Counted from the stretch's first letter, positions 29,686 to 39,446 are shown. The stretch: 42,595 nucleotides of DNA from Fidelibacterota bacterium (GCA_021736185.1 JAIPGJ010000011.1:1-42595), one strand, 5' to 3'. Translations and numbers: made by a program. The notes: generated from the sequence alone by a model not told the origin.

Positions 29686-32108
29686 TGATAATTCCTTAAG
29701 TGAGTCAATGAGAGGTTTGAATTATTTCCTGTTTCAGCTGAACTCAGAAAATGAATATCATAATATTTGCCTGCGACCCAGTCATTTACAGCATTGTCAT
29801 AATATTTTGAACCAGGATTCCCCGACTGCCCCCCCGGGAAAATACCTCTGGCTATGGGCTGCTTACCCAGCTCTACCAACATACGCCACGAAGGCCCATG
29901 GGTTTTCTTGGTCGCGTTGATGATCCCACTCCCGCCTCCTGTATAGAGGTTGGTGCGCCCCAAACCTTTCACAGAAAGCAAATGGTTAATATCCGTTCCC
30001 CGGGCGCGACCCAATTCCCAGGCGTCTCCATAAGGACCCAGCTCCGCTCCCAAGTCTTTTATGGTTTGTTGGAAAGCGAGATTGATGATTTCGCTTCGTC
30101 CTTCCTGTTCTGGAGTATGAATATCATCATAATAAGGCAGTTTTAGTTCTTTAAGGAGCAACCTGGCTGTCACTGATCGGGCGGGAATTTTTCTGACTTC
30201 ACCAAAAATAGTCAATTCATCATCCCATATGGCCTTTTCAATATGTAGCCACCACTGCTTATAGACCCAGGCTGCCTTTTCATCGGGGTCCGACACATAA
30301 CTCCAGGCCTGGAGATCATTAATAATGGCTTCCATCTCGCTGGAGGGGGCTTCAACTTTCAACTGGTTGAGGAGAAAGGGCAGCATGAGTTGTGCCTGCT
30401 TATTAAAATTATCCATATGCATGTCCTGCATATCTTCAAACTTAATTTTATTCAATTGTCCGAGACGATCATTGATCCGTGAGCCCCGCTCATAATCATC
30501 ATAATCCCAGCCCAGGTAATATGGATAATTCTTGCCCGTGGGATTTTGGTTGGCTGAGCTGACATAACCACTCCATGGGTTCGAAATGGTGGGAAGCTGA
30601 TCATAGGGAATCCAATCCTGCCATTCCCCAAGGGTATCGCGACCGGCCCGGACAAATTTCCCCTGATCTTGACCTCGTAAAGGATATTTCCCATTATGAC
30701 GAATACCAATATCACCGTCCCTGGCAGCCATGGCAAAATTTTGTCCAGGAGAATCAAAATCTTCAAGAGCTGTAAAAAACGACTCCTTATCTGTAGCAAG
30801 ATTCATCTTTCTGATGGCAATCATTTCATTAGAGGGATCGTGGGGGACCCAACGCATGGCCAGGCCTGTGGGATGGCCGTTCTCCAATCGGTTTTCACCA
30901 AAATAGACCAGGGGTCCAAAGCGGGTGACGGCAAAAGTATCCAGCTCCGTTTCACCATCGCGGATAAAAATTTCCTCAATTCTTAAATCAGCTTTAACCC
31001 ACTCATCCCGGTAGAGATATTCAGTGTAACTATCATCCTTAAATTCGATTTCAAACCAATCCATGGCATCGCTGGCGGCGTTGGTCATTCCCCAGGCAAT
31101 ATCCTGATTGAATCCAATGATCACGGCTGGAGCTCCTGGCAGGGAGACGCCATAAACATTCATATCAGGGGTGCTCAGTTGGATCTCATACCAGATGGAA
31201 GGCAGCTTTAATCCAAGATGAGGATCATTGGCCAACATGGGATATCCCGAGGCTGTTTTACTCCCTGAAACCGCCCAGTTATTGCTTCCATTATCAGGAT
31301 CCGGTTCGCCATTTTTAAGATCGCGGACAAATTGGGGTTCGAAAAATGGGGGTATGGAATCCGGCGTCATGGCCTCAAAACGCCAGGGTTTCCCGGCCGG
31401 GACAACTGGATCCGTGAGGGGTGTATCTTCTGGATAAAAAGTTTGCACAAATTCCTCACCCAGGGTAGCCTGAATGATGCTCATGTCCATTTCCGAATTA
31501 CGTCCGGTTAAATCCCAGGCCATAAACTTCAACAGCAGAGCTGTTTTCAAAGTTGACCAAACCTCAGGTTTATAGTTCAGCAGCTTATATTCCAGCGGTA
31601 GTGTGGCTGGAGTCAGGGTCTCGATCCAGGTGTTCACGCCATTGGCATAGGCTTGAAGTATGAGATGGGTCTCCGAATCCTTATCCATGTGCTGAATGGC
31701 AGTTTCGGCAGCCATTAACAAGCCCCGGCGACGCTGCATTTTGTCGAATTCCAAGGCCTTGGCGCCAATGATTTCTGAAACACGTCCAGCTGCCACGTGA
31801 GTTTGAAACTCCATCTGCCAGAGGCGATGACGGGCAGTTAAAAAGCCCTGGGCAAAATAAATGTCATAGGTATTCTCTGCAAAGACATGGGGGACCTGTC
31901 GCTCATCCCAGACCACCTTAACCTCATCTCGAAGTCCATTTACATCAAGCACTTCATTAAGTTGATCCAGTTTTTCGCCGTTTTGCCAGAATCCAGCGAA
32001 TGGATTTAAAAATTTTCCCAACGGCGGTATGCTGCCCTGACTGTTGTTCAGCAGGTTAAACAGCAGCAGCAGGAGCAAAAACGCCAGGATCGTTTTTATT
32101 AGTCTCAT
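29682..32108 (-). CDS. Penicillin acylase family protein (Ntn hydrolase)
   Basis: 808 residues, membrane-anchored or exported by an N-terminal hydrophobic helix (ILAFLLLLLLFNLL). The precursor has the usual alpha chain ('WDERQVPHVFAENTYDIYFAQGFLTARHRLWQME') and linker. The self-cleaving nucleophile Ser275 is in 'NGSNNWAVSGSKTASG'; the beta chain carries 'ANDPHLGLKLPSIWYE', 'GFNQDIAWGMTNAASDAMDW' and the catalytic Asn region. Family members hydrolyse amides such as acyl-homoserine lactones, penicillins or N-acyl amino acids; the substrate is open. It is coupled by ATGA overlaps to the HAD gene upstream and to the small membrane protein downstream. Confidence 0.93.
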   Translation of the reverse strand: MRLIKTILAFLLLLLLFNLLNNSQGSIPPLGKFLNPFAGFWQNGEKLDQLNEVLDVNGLRDEVKVVWDERQVPHVFAENTYDIYFAQGFLTARHRLWQMEFQTHVAAGRVSEIIGAKALEFDKMQRRRGLLMAAETAIQHMDKDSETHLILQAYANGVNTWIETLTPATLPLEYKLLNYKPEVWSTLKTALLLKFMAWDLTGRNSEMDMSIIQATLGEEFVQTFYPEDTPLTDPVVPAGKPWRFEAMTPDSIPPFFEPQFVRDLKNGEPDPDNGSNNWAVSGSKTASGYPMLANDPHLGLKLPSIWYEIQLSTPDMNVYGVSLPGAPAVIIGFNQDIAWGMTNAASDAMDWFEIEFKDDSYTEYLYRDEWVKADLRIEEIFIRDGETELDTFAVTRFGPLVYFGENRLENGHPTGLAMRWVPHDPSNEMIAIRKMNLATDKESFFTALEDFDSPGQNFAMAARDGDIGIRHNGKYPLRGQDQGKFVRAGRDTLGEWQDWIPYDQLPTISNPWSGYVSSANQNPTGKNYPYYLGWDYDDYERGSRINDRLGQLNKIKFEDMQDMHMDNFNKQAQLMLPFLLNQLKVEAPSSEMEAIINDLQAWSYVSDPDEKAAWVYKQWWLHIEKAIWDDELTIFGEVRKIPARSVTARLLLKELKLPYYDDIHTPEQEGRSEIINLAFQQTIKDLGAELGPYGDAWELGRARGTDINHLLSVKGLGRTNLYTGGGSGIINATKKTHGPSWRMLVELGKQPIARGIFPGGQSGNPGSKYYDNAVNDWVAGKYYDIHFLSSAETGNNSNLSLTHLRNYQ

Positions 32109-32737
32109 AATAAATATCCTAATTCTGGAAAGCGTTGAGCCAGTTCCCTGGCAAAGCTGGGAAAATCAACATAATGGATGACATGGATACCCAGGTGGTT
32201 AGCTGCTTGAATGTTCACTTCTAAATCATCAATAAATAAAATTTCCTCTGGGCGGAAACCACTCTGCTTAATGGCTGTTTCGTAGATCAGCGGTTCCGGT
32301 TTCATACTGCCTACCATAAAACTGTAGGTTCCACCGGTAACCCATTTCATAAAGGGGAAATCCTGTATAAGCAGGTCATAATGAAAATCATTGGTGTTAC
32401 TCAATAACCAAACAGGAAAATCCTGGCAAGCACGCTGTAAAAATGCCACGCTCTCTGCGCAAGGGAACAGAACATCCTGCCAATAAGACTTGAAAGTATC
32501 CATATCCATGGTCTGCTGGCTATCGTAATTGATCAGGAGTTGTTCATAAAACTGGTTCGAGGTCAAATGTCCTTTTTCGTAGGCATTGAGCAACTCCCTG
32601 GTCATCCCCTGCTTGATTTTTTCAGAGCTCAAGCCCAGTTCCTCTGACAGCTTATGGATCGAGCCACTGGAATCAACTTTGACCAGAACACCGCCGATAT
32701 CAAAGAAAATTGCCTTTATTTTTTGCTGGGGATTCAT
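32105..32737 (-). CDS. HAD-superfamily hydrolase (YihX-like)
   Basis: 210 residues. Motif I is 'IFFDIGGVLVKVD', with Asp13 as nucleophile and Gly in place of the second Asp, as in the 'FDxGGVL' subfamily that includes YihX-like sugar phosphatases. Motif II is 'VWLLSNTND', motif III Lys is in 'SMKPEPLIYETA', motif IV 'ILFIDDLEVNIQAANHLG'. The helical cap spans about 20-90. Substrate unknown. Its stop overlaps the acylase start by 4 nt, and it lies 15 bp after the glycosyltransferase gene. Confidence 0.9.
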   Translation of the reverse strand: MNPQQKIKAIFFDIGGVLVKVDSSGSIHKLSEELGLSSEKIKQGMTRELLNAYEKGHLTSNQFYEQLLINYDSQQTMDMDTFKSYWQDVLFPCAESVAFLQRACQDFPVWLLSNTNDFHYDLLIQDFPFMKWVTGGTYSFMVGSMKPEPLIYETAIKQSGFRPEEILFIDDLEVNIQAANHLGIHVIHYVDFPSFARELAQRFPELGYLL

Positions 32738-32752
32738 GCCGGACCTGAAGTT

Positions 32753-33697
32753 CTAGAGGGTTTCTCGGGAGGCTGTGCGCTGCCCCTTAAAAAGGAGCAG
32801 GATTAGCAGCCTGGGAATCAGAGAAAGATAGAGTAATACACCTACGATAAAGTTGAGTGGTTGCTGATGCAGCCGGGTAAAGTGTTTTTCAAAATATCTG
32901 AAGAATGAAACATGGGAACTGATGGTCATCTTCAATTTCACCTGTTTGACACTGGTCCCGCCCAGGTGTTGAATGGCATATTCAGGAAGATACCAGATGG
33001 CATACCCGGCTTCTTTAATGCGTTTGCATAAATCCACATCATTAAAAAACATGGGGAAGTTTGGATCAAACCCATTTAAAGCCCTGAAAACATCACCGCG
33101 TATGAGCAGGGCGGCACCGGCAGGTTGATCCACCACGCGTCGCGATTGATGATCAAAATCGCCCATCTTCCAGCCATTGAATCTGGGGCTTTCAGGATAG
33201 AGAGCTGCCAGACCGAAAACATTGTAGATAACATCCATATGGGTGGGAAAACGTCGGCAGGTTTTCTGTATGCGACCATCGGGGAACTGTAATTGAGGTG
33301 CCACCACAGCAATTTTTGCATCCTTCTCGAGCTCCTTCAACAGCTTTTTCAGGACACCTGGCTGAAGGATGGTATCCGGGTTCAGAATGAGGATATGCTC
33401 ACCCACAGCCAAATTCAGAGCCTGGTTATTCCCCACGGCAAAACCGCGGTTGGTCCGATTTTGCTCAACCTTAAGTGTGGGCCTTTGCTTTCTAAACGCA
33501 TTGAGAATTGAAATGGTATTATCGCTGGAATGATTATCAACGATGATGATTTCAGCTGCGAGGTCTTTAAGCTCCTGAAAAACACTTTCGACACAGGCCT
33601 CAATGGTCGTCCCCGAATTATAGGTGACGATAAGAATTGATAATTGATACGGGAATGACGTATCCACGAGGGAATTCCCGGATTGAGATTCAGACAT
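32753..33697 (-). CDS. Glycosyltransferase family 2 (WbbL/rhamnosyltransferase-like)
   Basis: 314 residues, GT-A fold. The nucleotide-sugar site starts 'SILIVTYNSGTTIEACVESVF', then 'IIIVDNHSSDNT', 'NRGFAVGNNQALNLA', and the DxD-like 'LILNPDTILQPG'. The acceptor/base region is 'FPMFFNDVDLCKRIKEAGYAIWYLPE'. Two short hydrophobic segments near the C-terminus (FIVGVLLYLSLIPRLLILLLF) should attach it to the inner membrane. Such enzymes add dTDP-sugars to lipid-linked glycans. No other polysaccharide gene is in the operon, so its acceptor cannot be inferred. Confidence 0.92.
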   Translation of the reverse strand: MSESQSGNSLVDTSFPYQLSILIVTYNSGTTIEACVESVFQELKDLAAEIIIVDNHSSDNTISILNAFRKQRPTLKVEQNRTNRGFAVGNNQALNLAVGEHILILNPDTILQPGVLKKLLKELEKDAKIAVVAPQLQFPDGRIQKTCRRFPTHMDVIYNVFGLAALYPESPRFNGWKMGDFDHQSRRVVDQPAGAALLIRGDVFRALNGFDPNFPMFFNDVDLCKRIKEAGYAIWYLPEYAIQHLGGTSVKQVKLKMTISSHVSFFRYFEKHFTRLHQQPLNFIVGVLLYLSLIPRLLILLLFKGQRTASRETL

Positions 33698-33714
33698 TAT
33701 TAAATACGATTGAT

Positions 33715-34770
33715 TTATTTGCTGCCGTTTCCAGCGAGGAGTGCTCGAATTTCTTTTTCCTCTCGATCGATACGTTCTATGTCACTGGATTTTTCGCGGA
33801 GGAAGGTTAACACTTCCAGAGCATTTTCATACATCCCCTGATCCTTGAAAATCTCCATGAGAGTAAAGGTTGCCATAGAGCGGTTTATATTGTGCTTAAT
33901 GGCCGGTTTTTTAGGTGCCGGGGGGCTATCCTGCGGTGGAGCTTGGCGGGGCGGGTGCGACACCGGGTTTTCGTCAAAATCGGTCATGTTTTCAGTCTGC
34001 TTCAAGACCTCTTTCAGAGGAGGTGTGGTGTCGGGAATTTCATATTCAGGAACCGGTGGTTCAGCTTTTATTTCTGGCTCAGCCTCATAAGCAAAGTCCT
34101 GCACAGGTGGGACCTCCGGGGCTGGCTCTGGAGGAGCTTGTGGCGCAGCCTGTGGAGGCGGCTGAGGGACCGTTTTTTGGACAGGTTCAGGGGCGGTGTA
34201 TTCCATTTCAGGTGGTACCGAATCTGGCAGGGCTAATGGATTCTCTTCATCTTCGTCGAGGGGCATCACCTCGACCAGGGCTGAGCGTTCCAGTCCCACG
34301 GCCAGGTCTTCCAGAAACTGGTATTCTCCTGGTTGAACCACATAATTACGTGAGTTAGGGAATTTTTTGTAAAATTGGACTGCATCCGGGTGTCCTGGCA
34401 AGGCCTTGTTGAGCAAATAAATCAGGAAGGCAACTTGCTGGGGTTCCATGGTATCGCCCAGGTTTTTGATCACTTCAATAATCACACCGGGGAAGGGTTC
34501 TTTGGTCAAAACGCATTCAATCATCTGCTTCATGGCATTGGTGACCTCACCCTTGGCCAGATAAATCTCCCCCATAAGTTTATGTAAAACACCGCGGCTT
34601 TCTACATTCTGGATGCCAAGCAGACAAATACTCAAGGCCCGATTGAGCTCACCGGCCTCCATGTTTTGTCGCGCATACCAGGCAAAAAGCTTCGACTGGG
34701 GATTCTTGAGCAAATAAGCTTCCAGGGTTGCCTGTTTTTTCAATAACTCATCATGATTTCTGATATCCAC
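33715..34770 (-). CDS. TPR-like protein with long proline-rich linker
   Basis: 351 residues in three parts. Residues 1 to about 140 are helical tetratricopeptide-like repeats ('KLFAWYARQNMEAGELNRALSICLLGI', 'LHKLMGEIYLAKGEVTNAMKQMIECV'). Residues about 180-290 are a linker of P, E, Q and A (VPQPPPQAAPQAPPEPAPEV). The last 55 residues form another helical hairpin ('MATFTLMEIFKDQGMYENALEVLTFLREKS'), again TPR-like. No signal peptide or membrane segment is seen, so it is probably a cytoplasmic scaffold. The start is GTG, with GAGAGG 7 nt upstream. It lies 20 bp after pccB and 17 bp before the glycosyltransferase. Partner unknown. Confidence 0.8.
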   Translation of the reverse strand: MDIRNHDELLKKQATLEAYLLKNPQSKLFAWYARQNMEAGELNRALSICLLGIQNVESRGVLHKLMGEIYLAKGEVTNAMKQMIECVLTKEPFPGVIIEVIKNLGDTMEPQQVAFLIYLLNKALPGHPDAVQFYKKFPNSRNYVVQPGEYQFLEDLAVGLERSALVEVMPLDEDEENPLALPDSVPPEMEYTAPEPVQKTVPQPPPQAAPQAPPEPAPEVPPVQDFAYEAEPEIKAEPPVPEYEIPDTTPPLKEVLKQTENMTDFDENPVSHPPRQAPPQDSPPAPKKPAIKHNINRSMATFTLMEIFKDQGMYENALEVLTFLREKSSDIERIDREEKEIRALLAGNGSK

Positions 34771-34790
34771 TTGAAACCTCTCTCCCTGAA

Positions 34791-36341
34791 CTATAGCGGG
34801 ATATTTCCGTGTTTTTTTTGTGGGTTTGAATCAACTTTATTTTCCAGCATTGCAAAAGCTCTGATGACTTTCATGCGGGTTTGTTTGGGTTCGATGACCT
34901 CGTCCACATAACCCCTTTCAGCCGCAGAATATGGATTTGCAAATCTTACAGCAAATTCATTGGTAAGACGTTCCAGGGCTTCCTCGGGGTCATCAGCCCG
35001 GGCAATTTCTTTTCTGAAAATAATTTCAGTCGCTCCTTTAGCGCCCATAACTGCGATTTCGGCACAGGGCCAGGCAAAATTGATATCCCCGCGAATATGC
35101 TTGGAGTTCATCACATCATACGCTCCGCCATAGGCTTTGCGAGTAATCACTGTGACTCTGGGTACGGTTGCTTCGGCAAAGGCGTATAATAATTTCGCGC
35201 CATGACGAATAATACCTCCCCATTCCTGGACCGTTCCAGGCAAAAACCCCGGGACATCCTCAAAAGTGAGCAGGGGAATATTAAAGGCGTCACAAAATCT
35301 AACAAAGCGAGCCCCTTTGACTGCTGAATCAATATCCAGAACGCCTGCAAGCACGGCCGGTTGATTGGCCACAACCCCGACAGATTTCCCATTCAAACGC
35401 ACAAAGCCGACGACCATATTCATGGCAAAATCTTGATGAACTTCATAGAACTCACCATGATCAACCACGCTTTGAATAACGTCCTTCATGTCATAGGGTT
35501 TGTTGGGGTTTTCGGGAACGATGGTATCCAAAATGATATCAACTCGATCAATGGGATCGGTGCACTCAATGTGAGGTGGATCTTCAAGATTATTTTGAGG
35601 AATAAAGCTTAATAGGCGTTTAATACCCTCAATGACTTCAATTTCATTTTCGCAGGTGAAGTGGCTGACTCCAGACTTGGATCCATGTGCTGTGGCCCCT
35701 CCCAGGTCTTCTTTACTGACTTCTTCATGAGTGACCGTTTTGACCACCTCCGGGCCAGTTACGAACATGTAGCTCGTGCCCTTGGTCATAAAGATGAAAT
35801 CTGTGATGGCTGGTGAATAGACGGCACCCCCGGCACAGGGACCCAGGATCGCTGATATCTGGGGAACCACGCCGCTCATCAGGGTGTTTCTCAGGAATAT
35901 ATCAGCATATCCTGCCAGACTGACCACACCTTCCTGGATGCGAGCTCCGCCGCTGTCATTCAAACCAATCACCGGCGCACCAACCTTGGCGGCTAAATCC
36001 ATGACTTTGACTATTTTTTCGGCGTAAGCCTCAGAGAGGGAGCCACCCATGACGGTGAAATCCTGGCTAAAGACGAAGACGGTGCGACCATTGATCGTTC
36101 CGTGGCCAGTGACCACTCCATCCCCTAAAAATTTTTGTTTTTCAAGACCAAAATTGGTGGAACGATGGGTTACCAGCATGCCCATTTCTTCAAATGAGCC
36201 TGGATCCAGGAGCAGATCAAGTCTTTCCCGGGCAGATAATTTTTGTTTGGCGTGCTGGGCATCCAGACGGTCCTGCCCGCCACCCAACAGGGCTTCTGCT
36301 TTCAGCTTGTTGAGTTGCGCCAGACGATCTCGGCGGTTCAT
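34791..36341 (-). CDS. pccB: Propionyl-CoA carboxylase carboxyltransferase (beta) subunit
   Basis: 516 residues of the biotin-dependent carboxyltransferase family. It moves CO2 from carboxybiotin to an acyl-CoA, or reverses this in decarboxylases. Landmarks are '[16 protein letters not shown]', '[21 protein letters not shown]', '[14 protein letters not shown]', '[16 protein letters not shown]', '[17 protein letters not shown]', '[15 protein letters not shown]', and '[17 protein letters not shown]'. The Asp in GGAYD is, from memory, the residue associated with propionyl rather than acetyl specificity. The B12-binding subunit of methylmalonyl-CoA mutase lies immediately upstream (adjacent stop/start), fitting a propionyl-CoA/methylmalonyl-CoA pathway. 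No biotin carboxylase or biotin carrier is in the window. Confidence 0.93.
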   Translation of the reverse strand: MNRRDRLAQLNKLKAEALLGGGQDRLDAQHAKQKLSARERLDLLLDPGSFEEMGMLVTHRSTNFGLEKQKFLGDGVVTGHGTINGRTVFVFSQDFTVMGGSLSEAYAEKIVKVMDLAAKVGAPVIGLNDSGGARIQEGVVSLAGYADIFLRNTLMSGVVPQISAILGPCAGGAVYSPAITDFIFMTKGTSYMFVTGPEVVKTVTHEEVSKEDLGGATAHGSKSGVSHFTCENEIEVIEGIKRLLSFIPQNNLEDPPHIECTDPIDRVDIILDTIVPENPNKPYDMKDVIQSVVDHGEFYEVHQDFAMNMVVGFVRLNGKSVGVVANQPAVLAGVLDIDSAVKGARFVRFCDAFNIPLLTFEDVPGFLPGTVQEWGGIIRHGAKLLYAFAEATVPRVTVITRKAYGGAYDVMNSKHIRGDINFAWPCAEIAVMGAKGATEIIFRKEIARADDPEEALERLTNEFAVRFANPYSAAERGYVDEVIEPKQTRMKVIRAFAMLENKVDSNPQKKHGNIPL

Positions 36342-36743
36342 TTAACGATTTTCCTGAACCCAGTTGGTGATGTAGCTATTGATTTCCGTGAGACTGGCGC
36401 CGGGACCAAACAGGCGCCCCACCCCCAGTTTATTCAGTTCGATCATGTCTGCTTCGGGAATGATTCCGCCACCGGTAAGGAGTACATCATTCAGACCTTC
36501 TTCCTTCATAAGCTCCAGAACTCTGGGAAAAATGGTCATGTGGGCACCGGACAGAATGCTTAGAGCGACAATATCAGCGTCCTCCTGGAGGGCCGCCGCG
36601 ACAATCATTTCAGGGGTCTGTCTTAAACCCAGATAAATGACTTCCATTCCGGCGTCTCTAAATGAATTCGCCAGGACTTTTGCCCCGCGATCGTGGCCAT
36701 CCAAACCAGGTTTTGCCAGAATGACTCTAATTTTCCGTTCCAT
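36342..36743 (-). CDS. Methylmalonyl-CoA mutase B12-binding subunit (small, stand-alone)
   Basis: 133 residues, a single cobalamin-binding domain equal to the C-terminus of methylmalonyl-CoA mutase. The B12 motif D-x-H-x-x-G is Asp15-Gly-His17-Asp-Arg-Gly20, with His17 as the lower cobalt ligand; 'ALSILSGAH' and '[13 protein letters not shown]' complete the base-off nucleotide loop and strand. As a separate small subunit it needs the large catalytic subunit (TIM barrel), which is not in this window. Together they would convert methylmalonyl-CoA and succinyl-CoA. It is the first gene of a seven-gene operon and its stop codon directly abuts the pccB start. Confidence 0.93.
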   Translation of the reverse strand: MERKIRVILAKPGLDGHDRGAKVLANSFRDAGMEVIYLGLRQTPEMIVAAALQEDADIVALSILSGAHMTIFPRVLELMKEEGLNDVLLTGGGIIPEADMIELNKLGVGRLFGPGASLTEINSYITNWVQENR

Positions 36744-36856
36744 AGGGTGTTTCCTTCACACAGTCCAACTTAGATTATTTGTGTAGCGTTTAATCTAATC
36801 TGAAAGCTTGAGGACAAAACACGGTTTTTACCGATTAGTCCCAGGCGAATTCTTCT

Positions 36857-37843
36857 TTATCCTAAAATATGTTCAATCTGATCCAGTTCAGCGGGATCAA
36901 AATCAAGATGGTCAAGGGTTTTCACCGCCTCCTCAATCTGGGACACTTTTGAAGCACCGATCAAGGCCGAGGTCACCTCCTCTTTTCTAAGAACCCAGGC
37001 AATGGCCAGCTGGGCAACATTTTGACCACGTTGATAAGCGATTTTCTTCAATGCGTGGACTTTTTTCAGCTGCTCCTCTTTTATGAAATCTGGCCTAAGA
37101 TAGCGGCCATCTCTAACGGCTCTTGAGTCTTCCGGAAAACCATGAAGATAGCGATCGGTTAATACACCTTGAGCTAATGGGGAGAAGACAATGGAGCCCA
37201 TTCCGATTTTCTTGAGTTCTTCAAAAAGACCCTTCTCCGGTAAACGGTGAAACATATTGTATTTGGGCTGATGGATCAGACATGGCGTTCCCAGCTCTCT
37301 GAGAATTTTTGCGGCCTGTCTGGTCTGTTCCGGATTGTAGGAAGAGATTCCGACATACAGGGCTTTCCCGCTCCGCACAATCTGGTCCAGGGCTCCCATG
37401 GTTTCTTCCAAGGGTGTTTCCGTATCTGGACGATGATGATAGAAAATATCTACATAATCCAGACCCATACGCTTGAGACTTTGATCGAGACTTGCAATTA
37501 AATATTTCCGGCTTCCATGATCCCCATAAGGTCCGGGCCACATGTCCCAACCAGCCTTCGTCGAAATGATCAGCTCATCGCGATAAGCCTTGAAATTTTC
37601 CTCAAAGAGCTTGCCAAAAGTAGTTTCAGCAGCGCCATAGGGGGGCCCATAATTATTGGCCAGATCAAAATGGGTAATTCCCAGGTCAAAGGCTCGTCGG
37701 AGCATGGCCTGGGCTGTGGCATAATCATCTGGTTCCCCGAAATTATGCCAGAGACCCAGGGATATTTTGGGTAGTAGAATACCACTTACACCACATCTTT
37801 TATAGCTCATTGAATCGTATCGGTTTGTTGCTGCCTTAAACAT
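36857..37843 (-). CDS. Aldo/keto reductase (YghZ/Gpr-like)
   Basis: 328 residues of the NADPH-dependent AKR family. The catalytic tetrad is visible: Asp60 and Tyr65 (FDLANNYG), Lys96 (STKAGW), His136 (YHHRPD). The insert 'AGWDMWPGPYGDHGSRKYL' and 'ETPLEETMGALDQIVRSGKALYVGISSY' match the L-glyceraldehyde-3-phosphate reductase (YghZ/Gpr) branch, and 'GSIVFSPLAQGVLTDRYL' is typical of the cofactor side. It may detoxify aldehydes; the substrate is inference. ATG has AGGAG upstream. Single gene between the P-loop protein and the B12 operon. The 113 bp gap downstream shows no clear feature. Confidence 0.92.
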   Translation of the reverse strand: MFKAATNRYDSMSYKRCGVSGILLPKISLGLWHNFGEPDDYATAQAMLRRAFDLGITHFDLANNYGPPYGAAETTFGKLFEENFKAYRDELIISTKAGWDMWPGPYGDHGSRKYLIASLDQSLKRMGLDYVDIFYHHRPDTETPLEETMGALDQIVRSGKALYVGISSYNPEQTRQAAKILRELGTPCLIHQPKYNMFHRLPEKGLFEELKKIGMGSIVFSPLAQGVLTDRYLHGFPEDSRAVRDGRYLRPDFIKEEQLKKVHALKKIAYQRGQNVAQLAIAWVLRKEEVTSALIGASKVSQIEEAVKTLDHLDFDPAELDQIEHILG

Positions 37844-37864
37844 CGATGCTATCTCCTGTCCGTT

Positions 37865-38494
37865 TTAATCTGCATATAGTCCACCCGTGGATTCCAACCA
37901 GTCTGCCACATCCTGCGCCAGAAGGTCCAGGGGGCGCTCACTCACATTCAATTCAAGCAGGGGAAGTCGGGACTGCCTGACCAAGGTGATAAATTGTTCC
38001 TGTTCTCTACGAAAAACATCAAGATTATCGTATTGCGCGGGATTCCCTGAAATTTCCAGGCGTGCTGCTCTGGCAGCTTCAAAAGACTCATCTGATCTAA
38101 AACACAGAACCAGATGAAAGCCCAATTCCTGCAGACCTTCTTCCAACCAGGCAAAATCATAATTTCTATTATAAACCTCACGCTGGTAAAGCAGGGTGGA
38201 AATATGAAAGCGATCCACTATCCATGAATAATATTTCTGAAGCTGAAAAAGTTTCAGCCAGGTGCGATAGGTTTCCAGGGCCTGGGTCTCTTCTTGAGCT
38301 TCAAAATTGATAAGCCCCCTACCCCAGGGGAAATTCGTAAAAGCGCACCATTCAGCAGAAATCAGTGGTGAATGATAACGATATTTTCGCGGTCCAACAA
38401 TCCTGGGGTGCTCATTTAAGGCGAAGGCCAGGTCCGTTTTCCCGGTAAGACGTGTCCCTTCTAAAATGATTTTGGGGCAGAGCTTGCCTCCCAT
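37865..38494 (-). CDS. Thymidylate-kinase-like P-loop protein, unknown substrate
   Basis: 209 residues. The P-loop is 'LEGTRLTGKTDLAFAL' (G13-x4-G-K19-T20), the fold of nucleoside/nucleotide kinases. 'WIVDRFHISTLLYQ' resembles the DRxxxS motif of dTMP and deoxynucleoside kinases, and 'ARAARLEISGNPAQYD' would be the LID with arginines. The similarity is too weak to name the substrate; a nucleoside, nucleotide or small metabolite kinase is possible. GGGAAGG lies upstream of the ATG. It is 21 bp before the AKR gene, so the two may share a transcript. Confidence 0.75.
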   Translation of the reverse strand: MGGKLCPKIILEGTRLTGKTDLAFALNEHPRIVGPRKYRYHSPLISAEWCAFTNFPWGRGLINFEAQEETQALETYRTWLKLFQLQKYYSWIVDRFHISTLLYQREVYNRNYDFAWLEEGLQELGFHLVLCFRSDESFEAARAARLEISGNPAQYDNLDVFRREQEQFITLVRQSRLPLLELNVSERPLDLLAQDVADWLESTGGLYAD

Positions 38495-38574
38495 GGAAAC
38501 CTTCCCTCAGTATGACGATTGAACTACTTATTAATACCTACAACAAGATTATGGATTCAATTTGAAAAACAATC

Positions 38575-38604
38575 AAAAAAACCCCATGGCAATGCATGGG
38601 GTTT
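38575..38604 (-). terminator. Rho-independent terminator of the SDR gene
   Basis: AAACCCCATG, loop GCAATG, CATGGGGTTT: a perfect 10 bp stem followed on the - strand by a run of T (GGGGTTTTTTTG). It lies 24 bp past the SDR stop codon. Confidence 0.92.
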
Positions 38605-38627
38605 GGTAAACTGTAAAACGGACAAAA

Positions 38628-39344
38628 TTACCAGTCCAGCGGTTTTCCATCCTTGAAAAATCCACCAGTTGGTCCATCTGGTGGCAATTTAGCCGCCCAA
38701 AGAATACCTTCGATGCCTTCTTCGATGGAACGTTCGGCATTGGGACCGCCCATATCGGTTCTCACCCAGCCAGGATCAACTGAGTTGACCTTGATCCGTG
38801 TATCTTCCAACTCTTTGGAGAGTATGACGGTCAAGGCATTCAGGGCAGCTTTAGACATGCGATAGGCCGGCCAGCCAGCTTCCATCTGATTCAAAGAACC
38901 CATACCACTTGATACATTTACGATACGTGGTTGGCGTGCTTTTTTAAGCAGATCATAAAAGGCCTGGACCAAACGCAAGGCACCAACAGTATTGATTGAA
39001 TAGGCTTCTTCAACCAGTTCCGGGTTAATGGTGAAGCAGGTTACCTGACTATCCAAACCGCCTGGTTCAATAATCACCCCGGCATTATTGATGAGGAGAT
39101 CCAGATGGTCGAACTGTGACTGTACATATGACGAAAGTGCCGTCACGTGCCGTGCCTTGCTCACATCTGCCTCAAAACCTTCAATATTCAGACCGGCTTC
39201 CTGCAATTTGGCTGAGGCATTATCAATTTCGATTTTGTTACGCCCCACCATAAAAACTTTATAATCATCTTCGGCCAGAGCTTTGGTCAGAGCATGACCC
39301 AGACCCCGGTTTGCTCCAGTTACGATGGCTACTTTTCTATACAT
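38628..39344 (-). CDS. Short-chain dehydrogenase/reductase (carbonyl-reductase-like)
   Basis: 238 residues. The Rossmann motif is 'VTGANRGLGHAL', cofactor motifs are 'MVGRNK' (the Arg-Asn after beta-2 suggests NADP), 'INNAG' and 'NVSSGMGSLNQ', and the catalytic Tyr-x-x-x-Lys is 'YRMSK'. The 'PGWVRTDMGGPNA' tail and the length resemble the human carbonyl reductase / C-factor type SDRs. Substrate unknown. GGAG lies upstream of the ATG, and a strong terminator follows, so it looks monocistronic. Confidence 0.93.
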   Translation of the reverse strand: MYRKVAIVTGANRGLGHALTKALAEDDYKVFMVGRNKIEIDNASAKLQEAGLNIEGFEADVSKARHVTALSSYVQSQFDHLDLLINNAGVIIEPGGLDSQVTCFTINPELVEEAYSINTVGALRLVQAFYDLLKKARQPRIVNVSSGMGSLNQMEAGWPAYRMSKAALNALTVILSKELEDTRIKVNSVDPGWVRTDMGGPNAERSIEEGIEGILWAAKLPPDGPTGGFFKDGKPLDW

Positions 39345-39446
39345 ATTTCGAGACTTCTCCTCGTTTATTCTTCAAAAGTCAGCAAAAATATTTTCTATGC
39401 TGTTTCTGTCTTTCTATAACAGAAAGAATGGACTTACACAAGTATT

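Noticed and set aside
33915-34358. 147-codon + strand ORF opposite the TPR gene
   Set aside because: Arises from the GC-rich proline-linker codons on the other strand; no recognisable protein features.
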